Below are positions 55,727-64,000 of a DNA stretch of 64,000 bases, one piece after another. Position 1 is the first letter of the stretch, and every line of letters starts with the position of its first letter. The stretch is from Ignavibacteria bacterium (GTDB lineage: Bacteria; Bacteroidota; Ignavibacteria; Ignavibacteriales; SURF-24): assembly GCA_025612245.1 (NCBI GenBank), contig JAAXKQ010000019.1, positions 51,697 through 115,696 of the forward strand. The letters run 5' to 3'. The notes below the pieces were generated by a model. That model was not told the origin of the DNA. It was given only the letters and a program-made list of their open reading frames with translations, and did not search any database. The position numbers were made by a program, and so were the translations under genes.

Positions 55727-56836
55727 TCATGCCCTGGGAACCTCACCGGGATCTTTGGGCCTGGGGGCAGGGGGCAGGTCCGAATATATGCTTTCAAATG
55801 TCTGCCTGGTTTCAAAATCCATCGTATCGAAATTATATTCGGCGTCTCTTTCCGCTAGTGATATCATCATCTCAAGCGCTTCCTTATCGGCCCTGTCGAC
55901 ATGGATCAGGGAAAACTCCTCCGGCGTTTTAATGAGTTCGCCGAGCCTGATGACTTTAACCTTTTTGCCAAGTCCAGTGAGGTAATCGGCAAAAAAGCTG
56001 GCCATGTATGTATATCCCAAGCCCTGCGAAGAAAGCAGTAGTTCCATGAGCCTCATGCCGGAAGCCCATTTGAGCATCCCCCAGCTCAGGCTCTCAAGGT
56101 CAGATTTACTTCCAACCAGCCTGTTGCATGTGCCAGCAGAAATTATCTCTATGGAGCGGTCCCTGTCCTGAAGCATCGTAAGAGCTTCAATCATTCCAAG
56201 GAGCACGGGGTTATTTGCCCAGAGGCCCCCGTCGGCATAGTATTCTTCCTGTTCCATGCCGGGGAACTCCACTTTATTTATCGGGAAAAGAATTGGAGCC
56301 ATGGAGCTTGAAAGCACGACCTCTCTGATCTTATATTCGCCGTCGTCTTTTTCTTTTGGGTTATGGGGAGTCCTGAATATCCTGGGCATAAACTTATGCG
56401 CCTCAACCGAGGCAATGCAAAGTGCAATACCGCGTTCCTTATAGACGCTCTCAAGCGTCTTTTCCTCAAAGACATATTTTAATGACTTAATCAGTTCGTC
56501 GACGTTGCCGGCATTGGTGAAGGCGTGTTTAGCCACCCATAAGTAAAAATCGGGCTTCTGGGGTTCAGGCATGGGACTTGAAAAAATGCCTGAGCCTTCT
56601 CTTATATAAATATTCTTAAGGTCATCAATAGGAACTCCGGCAGCAAGGCCGCAAGCCAGAATTGAACCCGTGCTCGTGCCGCAAATAAGGTCGAAGCCCT
56701 TGCCGAAGTCCGGGAATGGCCGTGGGTGATACTTATAGAAAAGCTCCGTCAGCCTGGTCAGCAGCGTTGCCGTATAAAGCCCCCTCATCCCTCCGCCATC
56801 GAGCGAAAGCACGCGAAAAGGTTTGTTGCTGTTCAT
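55727..56836 (-). CDS. Patatin-like phospholipase
   Basis: 369 residues, cytoplasmic, no signal peptide. Oxyanion-hole motif DGGGMRG (13-19), nucleophile Ser55 in GTSTGS and the second catalytic residue in YADGG (Asp near 203): a complete Ser-Asp dyad. Patatin enzymes remove acyl chains from membrane lipids. Stand-alone monocistronic gene, convergent with the permease operon. Some patatins are effectors of cyclic-oligonucleotide defence systems, but no cyclase, ubiquitin-like or sensor gene is next to it, so a housekeeping lipid role is more likely. Confidence 0.9.
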   Translation of the reverse strand: MNSNKPFRVLSLDGGGMRGLYTATLLTRLTELFYKYHPRPFPDFGKGFDLICGTSTGSILACGLAAGVPIDDLKNIYIREGSGIFSSPMPEPQKPDFYLWVAKHAFTNAGNVDELIKSLKYVFEEKTLESVYKERGIALCIASVEAHKFMPRIFRTPHNPKEKDDGEYKIREVVLSSSMAPILFPINKVEFPGMEQEEYYADGGLWANNPVLLGMIEALTMLQDRDRSIEIISAGTCNRLVGSKSDLESLSWGMLKWASGMRLMELLLSSQGLGYTYMASFFADYLTGLGKKVKVIRLGELIKTPEEFSLIHVDRADKEALEMMISLAERDAEYNFDTMDFETRQTFESIYSDLPPAPRPKDPGEVPRA

Positions 56837-57005
56837 GTATATCTCTCTTCCTTTTATAACAATCTAAATGGAATAGGTTTAGAAACAATGAATAAATATT
56901 GTTCAAGTCTCCGGGGATATTTCTTTGGATCAGTAGCGGAAGTTTGATGCGTGTTGTTCTATTTGAGGCAAAATATTTATCTTTGTTCTGAAAATTATTG
57001 GGACA

Positions 57006-58481
57006 ATGAATCAAATGAGACTTAAAATATTGCTGCTCATAAATATGATTTTTACCGGAATTGTGTTTGCAAATTCGGGACAGAGGCAGGATTCCCTTGT
57101 AAACGTCAATAATCTCAGGATTGACCTGGAAAGGCTTGCCGATGACAGCCTGAAAGGACGCGCAACGGCTTCTCCTGACGAGAAAAGGGCTGCCCTGTAT
57201 ATAGCTCAGCAGATGAAAAATCTCGGTGCCAAACCATTACTTGATGACTCCTTTATTCAAAGCTTTCCGCTGGAGGCTTTTACAATGAGTCCCGGAAGCA
57301 GGCTTTCTTTCAATACGGGGGAAAAAGAAATAGAGGGGCTAAAAATTTATGATAACTATTTTTTCCTTAAAGCTTACGTTAAAGGGAATATAGATGCGGA
57401 GTCTGATGTTGTTTATGCTGGCTACGGTATACGTGAAGAGGGAATTGATGATTATAAGGATCTGGAGGTAAGCGGCAAGGTTGTTCTTGTTATGGGCGGC
57501 ATGCCTTCGGATCCCAGTGTGCGCGACATAATAGTTTCAAAAGGAATTACTCCCGACATGGCCTTTAAGATCAGAACGGCCCAGAGACTGGGTGCACGGG
57601 GCATTGTAATTGTAACCGACAGCGCAAACACAGCCGACTGGGATAGAATGAAACTAAGAGGTATAAGGCCTCAGCACAGGTTCCCAGGGTCAAAACAAAA
57701 AGGGGAATTCTTTGCCGCCGTATTAAGACCTGAGGCTTTCAGGGAATTTATTGAACCGGCTTTGTCCCACCTTAAAGTAAAGGCTCACTCTTCATTAAAA
57801 ACTGAAATTGTGAACTCTTACAATGCAATAGGAGTTATTGAAGGACTGGACCCGGTGCTAAAAAATGAATATGTAGTCCTGGGGGCACACCATGACCACC
57901 TTGGAATAATTGACGGCAAAATCTATAATGGCGCAGATGACAACCTTTCCGGCGTTGCCTCCGTACTAGAAATTGGAAGGATACTGAAGAAGCTCGGCGG
58001 CAATAAGAGGTCCATCATACTGATTACACACGGCTCCGAAGAGGCTCTTATGCTGGGCTCCGAATATTTTGTTAACCACTTTGACGGGATAAAAAATGTC
58101 TCTGCCATGATCAATATCGACATGGTGGGCCGTGAAAACAGGGACACTATTTATGCAATCGGATCAGCCAGGCTTGGCAGTGAAATGAAAAACATACTGG
58201 AAGAAACCAACAGTCAAAGCGTAAACTTTGTGCTGAATTACAGATTTGACGACCCAAACGACCCCGACAGGATGTACTACAGAAGCGACCACTACAGCTA
58301 TGCACAGAAAGGAATTCCGGTAGTATTCTTTTATGACCATATGCTTAAAGACTACCACAAGTATACGGATGATCCGGAAAAGATTGATTTCCAGAAGGTG
58401 GCTAAGATAGTTGAATTGTCATATAAAATGGCCCTTAAATGCTCCAATATGGACCACAAGGTTTCAGTCAAAAATCCATGA
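57006..58481 (+). CDS. Secreted M28-family zinc aminopeptidase with PA domain
   Basis: 491 residues. Signal peptide (MRLKILLLINMIFTGIVFA), an N-terminal lid (RATASPDEKRAALYIAQQM), a PA domain (about 125-235) and the M28 catalytic domain: GAHHDHLG (zinc His), GADDN (bridging Asp), GSEE (general base and ligand), INIDMVGR (Asp) and DYHKYTDDPE (His). All zinc ligands are present. Exported aminopeptidase or glutaminyl cyclase-like enzyme digesting extracellular peptides; no T9SS tail, so probably periplasmic. Divergent from the patatin gene. Confidence 0.92.
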   Translation: MNQMRLKILLLINMIFTGIVFANSGQRQDSLVNVNNLRIDLERLADDSLKGRATASPDEKRAALYIAQQMKNLGAKPLLDDSFIQSFPLEAFTMSPGSRLSFNTGEKEIEGLKIYDNYFFLKAYVKGNIDAESDVVYAGYGIREEGIDDYKDLEVSGKVVLVMGGMPSDPSVRDIIVSKGITPDMAFKIRTAQRLGARGIVIVTDSANTADWDRMKLRGIRPQHRFPGSKQKGEFFAAVLRPEAFREFIEPALSHLKVKAHSSLKTEIVNSYNAIGVIEGLDPVLKNEYVVLGAHHDHLGIIDGKIYNGADDNLSGVASVLEIGRILKKLGGNKRSIILITHGSEEALMLGSEYFVNHFDGIKNVSAMINIDMVGRENRDTIYAIGSARLGSEMKNILEETNSQSVNFVLNYRFDDPNDPDRMYYRSDHYSYAQKGIPVVFFYDHMLKDYHKYTDDPEKIDFQKVAKIVELSYKMALKCSNMDHKVSVKNP

Positions 58482-58740
58482 AGGTTTGTTGAACCTCTGT
58501 TTAACCCAACGGGGCAGGGTGAATTTCCTGCCCTGAAAGTGAGCATTGACTTGGGAATCCGGCACCGGTACACTGGATAAAAGTTTTGTTTTTTGCGTCT
58601 TTTCATTGTTTGACCGCATTTTTTGCCCTAAACCGAAACTTCCTCAAGCCGATAATGAACTATTTAATTTTGTGCTCATTTTAATAGAATCTATTTCCCG
58701 GAGGAGTACCTGTTTTATTTCAAAAATTGTGCAGTGTATA

Positions 58741-60591
58741 ATGAATAATAATAAAGATTTTTCGATCCTTCAGCAGTCAGAGCATAAATTCCGATCGATC
58801 TTTGAAACGATGTTCGAAGGCTTTATTCTCTATGAGGTCATTTACGACGACAATAATCAGCCTTATGATTACAGATACATAGAGCTTAATAATGCCGCTG
58901 AAAGTCTTATGGGTTTTCCGCGCAAAGAGATGATTGGAAACACGGTCAGGCAATTGCTGCCGGGTGTATCGCAAAAATGGCTCGGTTACTATGCAAGTGC
59001 TGCCAGAGGCGAAAACCTGGAATTTGAGGAATATAGTCCTGCATTAAAGAAATATTTGAGAACAATTATGTATTCGCCCATACAGGGCTATGTTGCCGCA
59101 TTATCCATTGACCTTACTGCAAGGAAAAAGGCCGAAGAGGCTCTCCGCCTCAGTGAAGAGCGCCTGCAATACTCGCTTGAAGCCGCCGATGAGGGCTACT
59201 GGGACTGGGATGCCAAAACAAACAGAGTATATTTTAGTCCCCGTTATTATACAATGCTTGGTTATGAGCCTTATGAATTTGAACCAAGCTATAATGCATG
59301 GGTTAACTTGATCCACCCCGGACAAAAGAGCTGGGTGCCCGAAAAGGCGACCAATGAATCGGTGATAAAGGATTTTATCTCAATTGAATTTCAGCTGCGT
59401 ACAAAAATGGGTGAGTATAGGTGGATTGAAAGCCACTGGAAAGTTGTCGAAAGAGATAAAGTCGGTGCCCCGGTAAGGGTTGTTGGAACTCACTCAGATA
59501 TAACGGAAAGGAAACAGATCGAAGAAAAGCTCATGAATGATCAGCGCCGCATGAATCTGATACTGGACACGGTGCCGGTTGCTTTCTATGATATTGACCT
59601 TTCGGATGGATTAGACGTTAAATGGATCAGCAAAAGTATAAAAAGGCTTACCGGATACAGCCAGGAAACATTTATGAAGGAACGCGGTTTCTGGAAAAGC
59701 AGGATACATAAGGATGATTTGGACAAACTGATAGATGTTTCGACTTTCCCGGGTGACCTCTACCATCTGGAACACCGTATGAAGTGTGCCGACAACAAGT
59801 ATAAATGGTTTATGTACCGGGCTTTCATTATAAGAGATGCCTCAAGAAAACCCCTTAAGGTCATCGGCCTGATGCACGATATTTCAAGGAGTAAATCCTA
59901 CGAGGAAAAATTAAAAACTTCTGAAAAACAGGCGCGCGAGCTCTCGCGTCACCTGGAAAATGTTCACGAGGAGGAAAGAAAAAACCTCGCCCGGGAGGTG
60001 CACGATGAATTGGGACAGGCACTCACGGTGCTCAAGCTTATGGCAAACTCAATTAAGAAGGATCTTCTGCAGGGAAAAATTATAAACCCATCCGACCTGG
60101 ATGAAATGACGGGCCTCATCAGTTCGACAATCAAGTCGGTACAAAGGATCACTACCGAGCTGCGCCCCGATATACTGGATACTGTAGGCCTTATTGCGGC
60201 AATTGAATGGCAGGCGGAATCATTTACGCGATTTAGTGAAATTGACTGCTGGCTCGACTTAAGTGAGCATAAATGCAGCGCATTTCAAAGCTGCATTGCA
60301 ACAATAATTTTCCGTACAGTGCAGGAAGCACTGACAAACGTCTCCAGGCACGCCGGGGCTACCAGGGTGAATATATCCCTTCGGAAAAAGGGCAACTGGG
60401 TAATTCTCTTAATTGAAGATAACGGCATTGGCATTAGTCCTAAAAGACTAAAAGATATGACTTCCTTTGGACTAAAAGGCATGCAGGAAAGAGCCATCTT
60501 TGCCGGGGGAAAGCTTGCCATTAAAGGCCGGAAGGGAAAAGGAACAACCGTAACACTGAAAATTCCGCTCGAAAGAGCTTTTGCAAAATAA
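58741..60591 (+). CDS. NarL-type sensor histidine kinase with three PAS domains
   Basis: 616 residues from the ATG at 58741; the frame is open from 58546 but the extra 65 residues look non-coding. No membrane segment. PAS domains at about 10-125, 135-260 and 275-385 (second with FEPSYNAWVNLIHPG, PAS fold type 3). The kinase is HisKA_3 with His421 (LAREVHDELGQALT), and HATPase (EDNGIGIS, GLKGMQERA), i.e. the NarX/DesK class. A matching LuxR-type regulator begins 27 bp downstream, so the two form a two-component operon. Confidence 0.92.
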   Translation: MNNNKDFSILQQSEHKFRSIFETMFEGFILYEVIYDDNNQPYDYRYIELNNAAESLMGFPRKEMIGNTVRQLLPGVSQKWLGYYASAARGENLEFEEYSPALKKYLRTIMYSPIQGYVAALSIDLTARKKAEEALRLSEERLQYSLEAADEGYWDWDAKTNRVYFSPRYYTMLGYEPYEFEPSYNAWVNLIHPGQKSWVPEKATNESVIKDFISIEFQLRTKMGEYRWIESHWKVVERDKVGAPVRVVGTHSDITERKQIEEKLMNDQRRMNLILDTVPVAFYDIDLSDGLDVKWISKSIKRLTGYSQETFMKERGFWKSRIHKDDLDKLIDVSTFPGDLYHLEHRMKCADNKYKWFMYRAFIIRDASRKPLKVIGLMHDISRSKSYEEKLKTSEKQARELSRHLENVHEEERKNLAREVHDELGQALTVLKLMANSIKKDLLQGKIINPSDLDEMTGLISSTIKSVQRITTELRPDILDTVGLIAAIEWQAESFTRFSEIDCWLDLSEHKCSAFQSCIATIIFRTVQEALTNVSRHAGATRVNISLRKKGNWVILLIEDNGIGISPKRLKDMTSFGLKGMQERAIFAGGKLAIKGRKGKGTTVTLKIPLERAFAK

Positions 60592-60618
60592 AAACAAGAA
60601 AAGAGAAAGATTATTATT

Positions 60619-61251
60619 ATGATTAAATTAATGATAGCAGATGATCATGCGCTGCTGAGGACAGGACTCAAGAAAATAATCTGTTCCGAAACAGACATGG
60701 AAGTCACCTGCGAGGCCAGGAATGCCGAAGATGTTTTGATTCTTCTCAGAAAAAATAAAGTGTCGATTATTATACTTGATATCAATATGCCCGGAAGGAG
60801 CGGACTTGACCTGCTTTACGACCTTAAGACAATGTATCCCGGAATCTCGGTACTCATCCTAAGCATTAATTCCGAAGAGCAGTTCGCACGCCGCTGCCTT
60901 GAGGCGGGAGCTTCGGGCTATATGAACAAGGACATTGAGCCGGATGAATTCATAAGCGCAATCAGGAAAATTGCACAGGGGCACAAGTACTTCTCCGACA
61001 GGTTTATGGAAATTCTCCTTGAAGAAGTGGAAAACCGCAGGACAGGGAAAATGCCCCATGAAGCTCTCTCAGCGCGCGAATTCGAGGTGATGAGGCTTAT
61101 TGCAAACGGGGCAAAATACCGTGAGATAGCTGAGGCAATGTCCATAAGCGAAAAGACAATAAGTACATATAGAAACAGAATACTAACCAAGCTGAATCTC
61201 AAGAATACGGATCAGATAAAAGAATACGCCCGGAGAAATGAGCTGGTTTAA
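60619..61251 (+). CDS. NarL/FixJ-family response regulator
   Basis: 210 residues: receiver with Asp54 (IIILDINMP) and Lys in GYMNKDIEP, and a LuxR-type HTH (SAREFEVMRLIANGAKYREIAEAMSISEKTIS). It is 27 bp downstream of its NarL-type kinase. Transcription activator with unknown regulon. A hairpin follows the stop. Confidence 0.95.
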   Translation: MIKLMIADDHALLRTGLKKIICSETDMEVTCEARNAEDVLILLRKNKVSIIILDINMPGRSGLDLLYDLKTMYPGISVLILSINSEEQFARRCLEAGASGYMNKDIEPDEFISAIRKIAQGHKYFSDRFMEILLEEVENRRTGKMPHEALSAREFEVMRLIANGAKYREIAEAMSISEKTISTYRNRILTKLNLKNTDQIKEYARRNELV

Positions 61252-61281
61252 TTCCGTAATAAAAACAGGAATCAATTGTTA

Positions 61282-61300
61282 GGAAGGGAACCTTCCCTTT
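61282..61300 (+). terminator. Terminator of the NarL-type operon
   Basis: GGAAGG (61282-61287) pairs with CCTTCC (61291-61296) across a 3-nt loop and is followed by CTTTC, about 30 bp after the regulator stop. Confidence 0.6.
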
Positions 61301-61543
61301 CGTGAAAATTCAATTTAATTCTCTCTCAAACCCGCATTGCCTAATTATTATTTAACTTTCCCTGTAATTAATTCCTTACATCCGGAAGAGTTCCTTTCAT
61401 TGCATCTGTCGGCAATCCACTACTTCCTGTAATCAAAGCCTTACGTAATTTTCCTTTTCTGTCCTACAGAAATTTCCTATCGGGTACTGACAATAGTTTC
61501 AGACAAAGATGCCGATAATTGTAAAAACAAATCAGGCAGGTAA

Positions 61544-62314
61544 ATGAACTTAAGCCAGGCCCGTCCGGGAGTAAATAACAACCCTACTGCAAGGGAAAGG
61601 ATTCTTGAGAACCAGCTTGAGGAGCTGATTACAAATATTACGACATATATCCCTCATGAACTTAGAACTCCTCTTGTGGCAATTATGGGCTTCACGCAGA
61701 TTATGACTGAGGAATTGGATTCCCTGAGCAAGGAGGATTTGCGCCACATGGCCGCAAACATAGAAAAAGGCGGAAGGAGGTTGTACAGGACAATAGAAAA
61801 ATTTATAAGCTTCGCCGAAATCGAATGCCTGAGTAAGGATGCAAAGATGAAAAAAGAACTTGAGGAAGCCAGCGTGCACGCACATTCAAGGATGATAAAA
61901 GAAACCGTATTTCCCATGGCACAAAGAGAAGGGAGGCATGAAGACCTCATGCTCAGTATTGAGGATGCCGGGCTTCAGATACCTGAAAATTACCTGCGAC
62001 TAATTGTAAAAGAACTATTCGACAATGCCATGAAATTCTCTGTGAAGGGATCAAAGCTTGAATTAACAGGAAAGAAGGGGGCTTACAGGTTTCAGATGTC
62101 GGTAAAAGATTACGGAATTGGCATTGGAGGAGAAGCTATCGACCGGATAAAGCCTTTCCGCCAGTTCAACAGGAAGACACTCCAGCAGGGGGGTAATGGG
62201 CTTGGTCTTTCAATCGTCAAGAGAATCACAGAGGTATTCGACTGCTCAATTGAGATCATGAGCCAGAAGGACATTTTTACGGCTATTACAATAGAATTCC
62301 CTTATAATAAATAA
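61544..62314 (+). CDS. Small soluble histidine kinase without sensor domain
   Basis: 256 residues with only HisKA (His38 in [12 protein letters not shown]) and HATPase ([32 protein letters not shown]). No PAS, receiver or membrane part. The G1 box has tyrosine after the aspartate (DYGIG), a normal variant. It is 14 bp before a chemotaxis receptor gene and likely co-transcribed, so it may take its input from that receptor or act on another regulator; CheA-type features are absent. Confidence 0.85.
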   Translation: MNLSQARPGVNNNPTARERILENQLEELITNITTYIPHELRTPLVAIMGFTQIMTEELDSLSKEDLRHMAANIEKGGRRLYRTIEKFISFAEIECLSKDAKMKKELEEASVHAHSRMIKETVFPMAQREGRHEDLMLSIEDAGLQIPENYLRLIVKELFDNAMKFSVKGSKLELTGKKGAYRFQMSVKDYGIGIGGEAIDRIKPFRQFNRKTLQQGGNGLGLSIVKRITEVFDCSIEIMSQKDIFTAITIEFPYNK

Positions 62315-62328
62315 ATTACGGAGATAAG

Positions 62329-64000
62329 ATGAAATGGTTCTATGATTTAAGAATCGGGCAAAAACTTGTCCTTGCTTTTTTATTAGTCTCAGCCCTTACC
62401 GTTATTGTGGGTGTTCAGGGACTTTCAAACATGGGCTCAATAAATGAAATGCTGGATAATCTTTATTCGCAGGAAACACTTGGCATTTCATATCTGAAAG
62501 AGGCAAACATTAATCTGATATATTTTGGCAGGGCTCAGAACAACTTCCTTCTTGCATCCACGGCTGAAGACCGTACAAAGTATCAGCAGAGGATGGATGA
62601 GTACGAAAACATGATGAAAAGCAATATCGAAAAGGCCAGACCTCTACTTCATACCGAAAAAGCCAAACTGCTTCTTTCGCAGTTTGAATCTGCATGGCAG
62701 GAATTTAAGAATGTGACTGACGAGGTTGTAAATCTCGGCAATACGGAAGACCTTTCCGCAAAAAGAGAGTCGGTTCTCCTGGCGCAGGGAAGAGGCAGGG
62801 AGAAGGCAGACATTGTAGACACGCTTTTATCCAAGCTTGCCAGAGTAAAAGAAGAAAACGGGAAGGATTATTTTGATGAAAGCGGTAAAGTTTATGCTGA
62901 TGCCCGCCTGTTCATGATATTCCTCATCTTAGGCGCCGTTGGCCTGGGTATAGGACTGGGAATCTTTATTTCACGCCTTATAGGAAAACCCGTACGTGAG
63001 CTTTCGGATGCGGCAGACAGGCTTGCCCTTGGGGAAGTTGACGTGCATGTAAATGCCGAAACAAAGGATGAACTCGGCATGCTTGCAGCTTCCTTCAAAA
63101 GGATGATCAACAATATCAGGGAACAGGCATCTGTTGCTGATAAAATTGCACAGGGGGACTTGAGTTCAGAAATTAAAGCCAAGTCGGAAAAAGACATTCT
63201 CAGTAATGCACTTTTGAAGGTTACAGTATCCTTAAGGGACCTGCTTAACGAGACAGACAGGCTGTCAAGGGCTTCTGCTGAAGGCGATCTTGACATATTT
63301 GCCAGCCTGAACACAGAGAAGTTCCACGGAGGATATAAAAGGCTTCTTGACGGGTTTGGTACAACTGTTACCACAATCATAAAAAACTTACGCGATTATG
63401 AAACCGTCATCAATAAAGCAGGAAAAGGGGATCTTACAGCCAGGATGACAGGAGACTACAAGGGTAATTATAAGAACCTTCAGGATAACGTCAATAAATT
63501 TTCCGAGTCGATCCATGCAGTAATTTCCGAGGTCAACGAGGCCGTACAGGCCACGGCCAGCGCTGCAAACGAGATATCCTCTTCAAGTGAGCAGATGGCA
63601 GCAGGGGCTCAGGAACAGAGCCAGCAGACGACCGAGGTGGCCAGTGCAGTAGAGGAGATGACAAAGACGGTCTTTGAGACCGCAAAGAACGCCAACGAGG
63701 CGGCCGAGGTCTCCAGAACCTCCAGTGCCGCGGCTGAAAAGGGGGCAAGGAAAATCGAAGAGACGAAGAAGGGAATTGAGAAGATTGTCTCTTCCTCTGA
63801 TGAGACTGCGAGGATAGTAGCCTCACTTTCAAAGAGAAGTGAACAGATCGGAGAGATCACACAGGTAATTGACGACATAGCAGACCAGACGAACCTCTTA
63901 GCCTTAAATGCAGCAATTGAGGCTGCACGTGCCGGCGAGCAGGGCCGTGGCTTTGCAGTAGTAGCAGACGAGGTAAGAAAGCTTGCAGAACGGACCACCA
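62329..64000 (+). CDS. Methyl-accepting chemotaxis protein (3' end outside window)
   Basis: 557 codons visible, no stop before the right edge. ATG at 62329 with GGAG 5 bases upstream. N-terminal helix ([17 protein letters not shown]), a four-helix-bundle sensory domain (about 35-190), a second membrane helix (about 202-222), HAMP ([18 protein letters not shown]) with one or two further HAMP-like linkers, and the start of the signalling domain ([38 protein letters not shown]). The hairpin tip that contacts CheA/CheW is present. Chemoreceptor for an unknown ligand, in an operon with the small kinase. Confidence 0.93.
   Translation, partial: MKWFYDLRIGQKLVLAFLLVSALTVIVGVQGLSNMGSINEMLDNLYSQETLGISYLKEANINLIYFGRAQNNFLLASTAEDRTKYQQRMDEYENMMKSNIEKARPLLHTEKAKLLLSQFESAWQEFKNVTDEVVNLGNTEDLSAKRESVLLAQGRGREKADIVDTLLSKLARVKEENGKDYFDESGKVYADARLFMIFLILGAVGLGIGLGIFISRLIGKPVRELSDAADRLALGEVDVHVNAETKDELGMLAASFKRMINNIREQASVADKIAQGDLSSEIKAKSEKDILSNALLKVTVSLRDLLNETDRLSRASAEGDLDIFASLNTEKFHGGYKRLLDGFGTTVTTIIKNLRDYETVINKAGKGDLTARMTGDYKGNYKNLQDNVNKFSESIHAVISEVNEAVQATASAANEISSSSEQMAAGAQEQSQQTTEVASAVEEMTKTVFETAKNANEAAEVSRTSSAAAEKGARKIEETKKGIEKIVSSSDETARIVASLSKRSEQIGEITQVIDDIADQTNLLALNAAIEAARAGEQGRGFAVVADEVRKLAERTT

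Noticed and set aside
55727..56836. Patatin as effector of a CBASS-type defence system
   Set aside because: No nucleotidyltransferase, Cap2/Cap3 or other defence gene is adjacent; neighbours are a permease operon and a peptidase.

Overview
The window looks like a chromosomal piece of a Bacteroidota/Chlorobi-group bacterium, most likely of the Ignavibacteria type. The main evidence is five proteins that end in the same type IX secretion (T9SS) C-terminal sorting domain, with the hallmark NYPNPFNPST followed by LLGxEVxTL and GxYxYRL. Also fitting are an OMP_b-brl-type outer-membrane receptor, tandem 800-residue FtsX/MacB permeases, and many soluble PAS histidine kinases carrying the motif SHDLQEP. 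No rRNA, tRNA, CRISPR array or intact insertion sequence was seen.

Layout. 0-6 kb (+): T9SS-exported carbohydrate proteins (a truncated one, a GHL10-type hydrolase with a golvesin-like domain, a GxGYxYP protein) and a DUF5009 membrane acyltransferase-like protein. 6-12.5 kb (-): one operon read from 12464 down to 6125, holding RsbR, RsbS, RsbT, an RsbX-like GHKL+PP2C fusion, a hybrid kinase that begins with an RsbT-like domain, and a REC-PAS-kinase. This is a stressosome wired to a phosphorelay. 13-16.5 kb: a haem-binding protein, a SnoaL-like protein, and a TetR regulator with a perfect operator palindrome followed by a GH13 enzyme. 17-23.5 kb: two large SdrD_B-repeat surface proteins with T9SS tails. 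23.7-27.2 kb: a PAP2 phosphatase, small proteins, an RRM RNA-binding protein, a DUF2795 protein and a single-domain response regulator. 27.5-43 kb: PAS/GAF kinases, two distantly similar helical proteins of unknown function, an orphan terminase pair, an outer-membrane receptor, a metallophosphoesterase, a lipoprotein, and CrcB with DUF190. 43.4-55.7 kb: a NtrY/NtrC-like two-component pair divergent from a five-gene MFP-ATPase-permease operon that has a sigma-54-like promoter and an upstream direct repeat. 55.7-64 kb: a patatin phospholipase, an M28 peptidase, a NarL-type kinase/regulator pair, a small kinase and a chemotaxis receptor cut off by the window end.

Together the genes describe a cell that invests heavily in signal transduction (nine kinase-type proteins, three stand-alone regulators, a stressosome and a chemoreceptor) and in outer-surface protein export. 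The points most worth following are the stressosome with three successive RsbT-like ATPase domains, one fused to a hybrid kinase; the orphan terminase pair; the choice-of-anchor-A domain apparently inserted in a DUF11 domain; the kinase whose G1-box aspartate is glycine; and the sigma-54/enhancer arrangement at the ABC operon.
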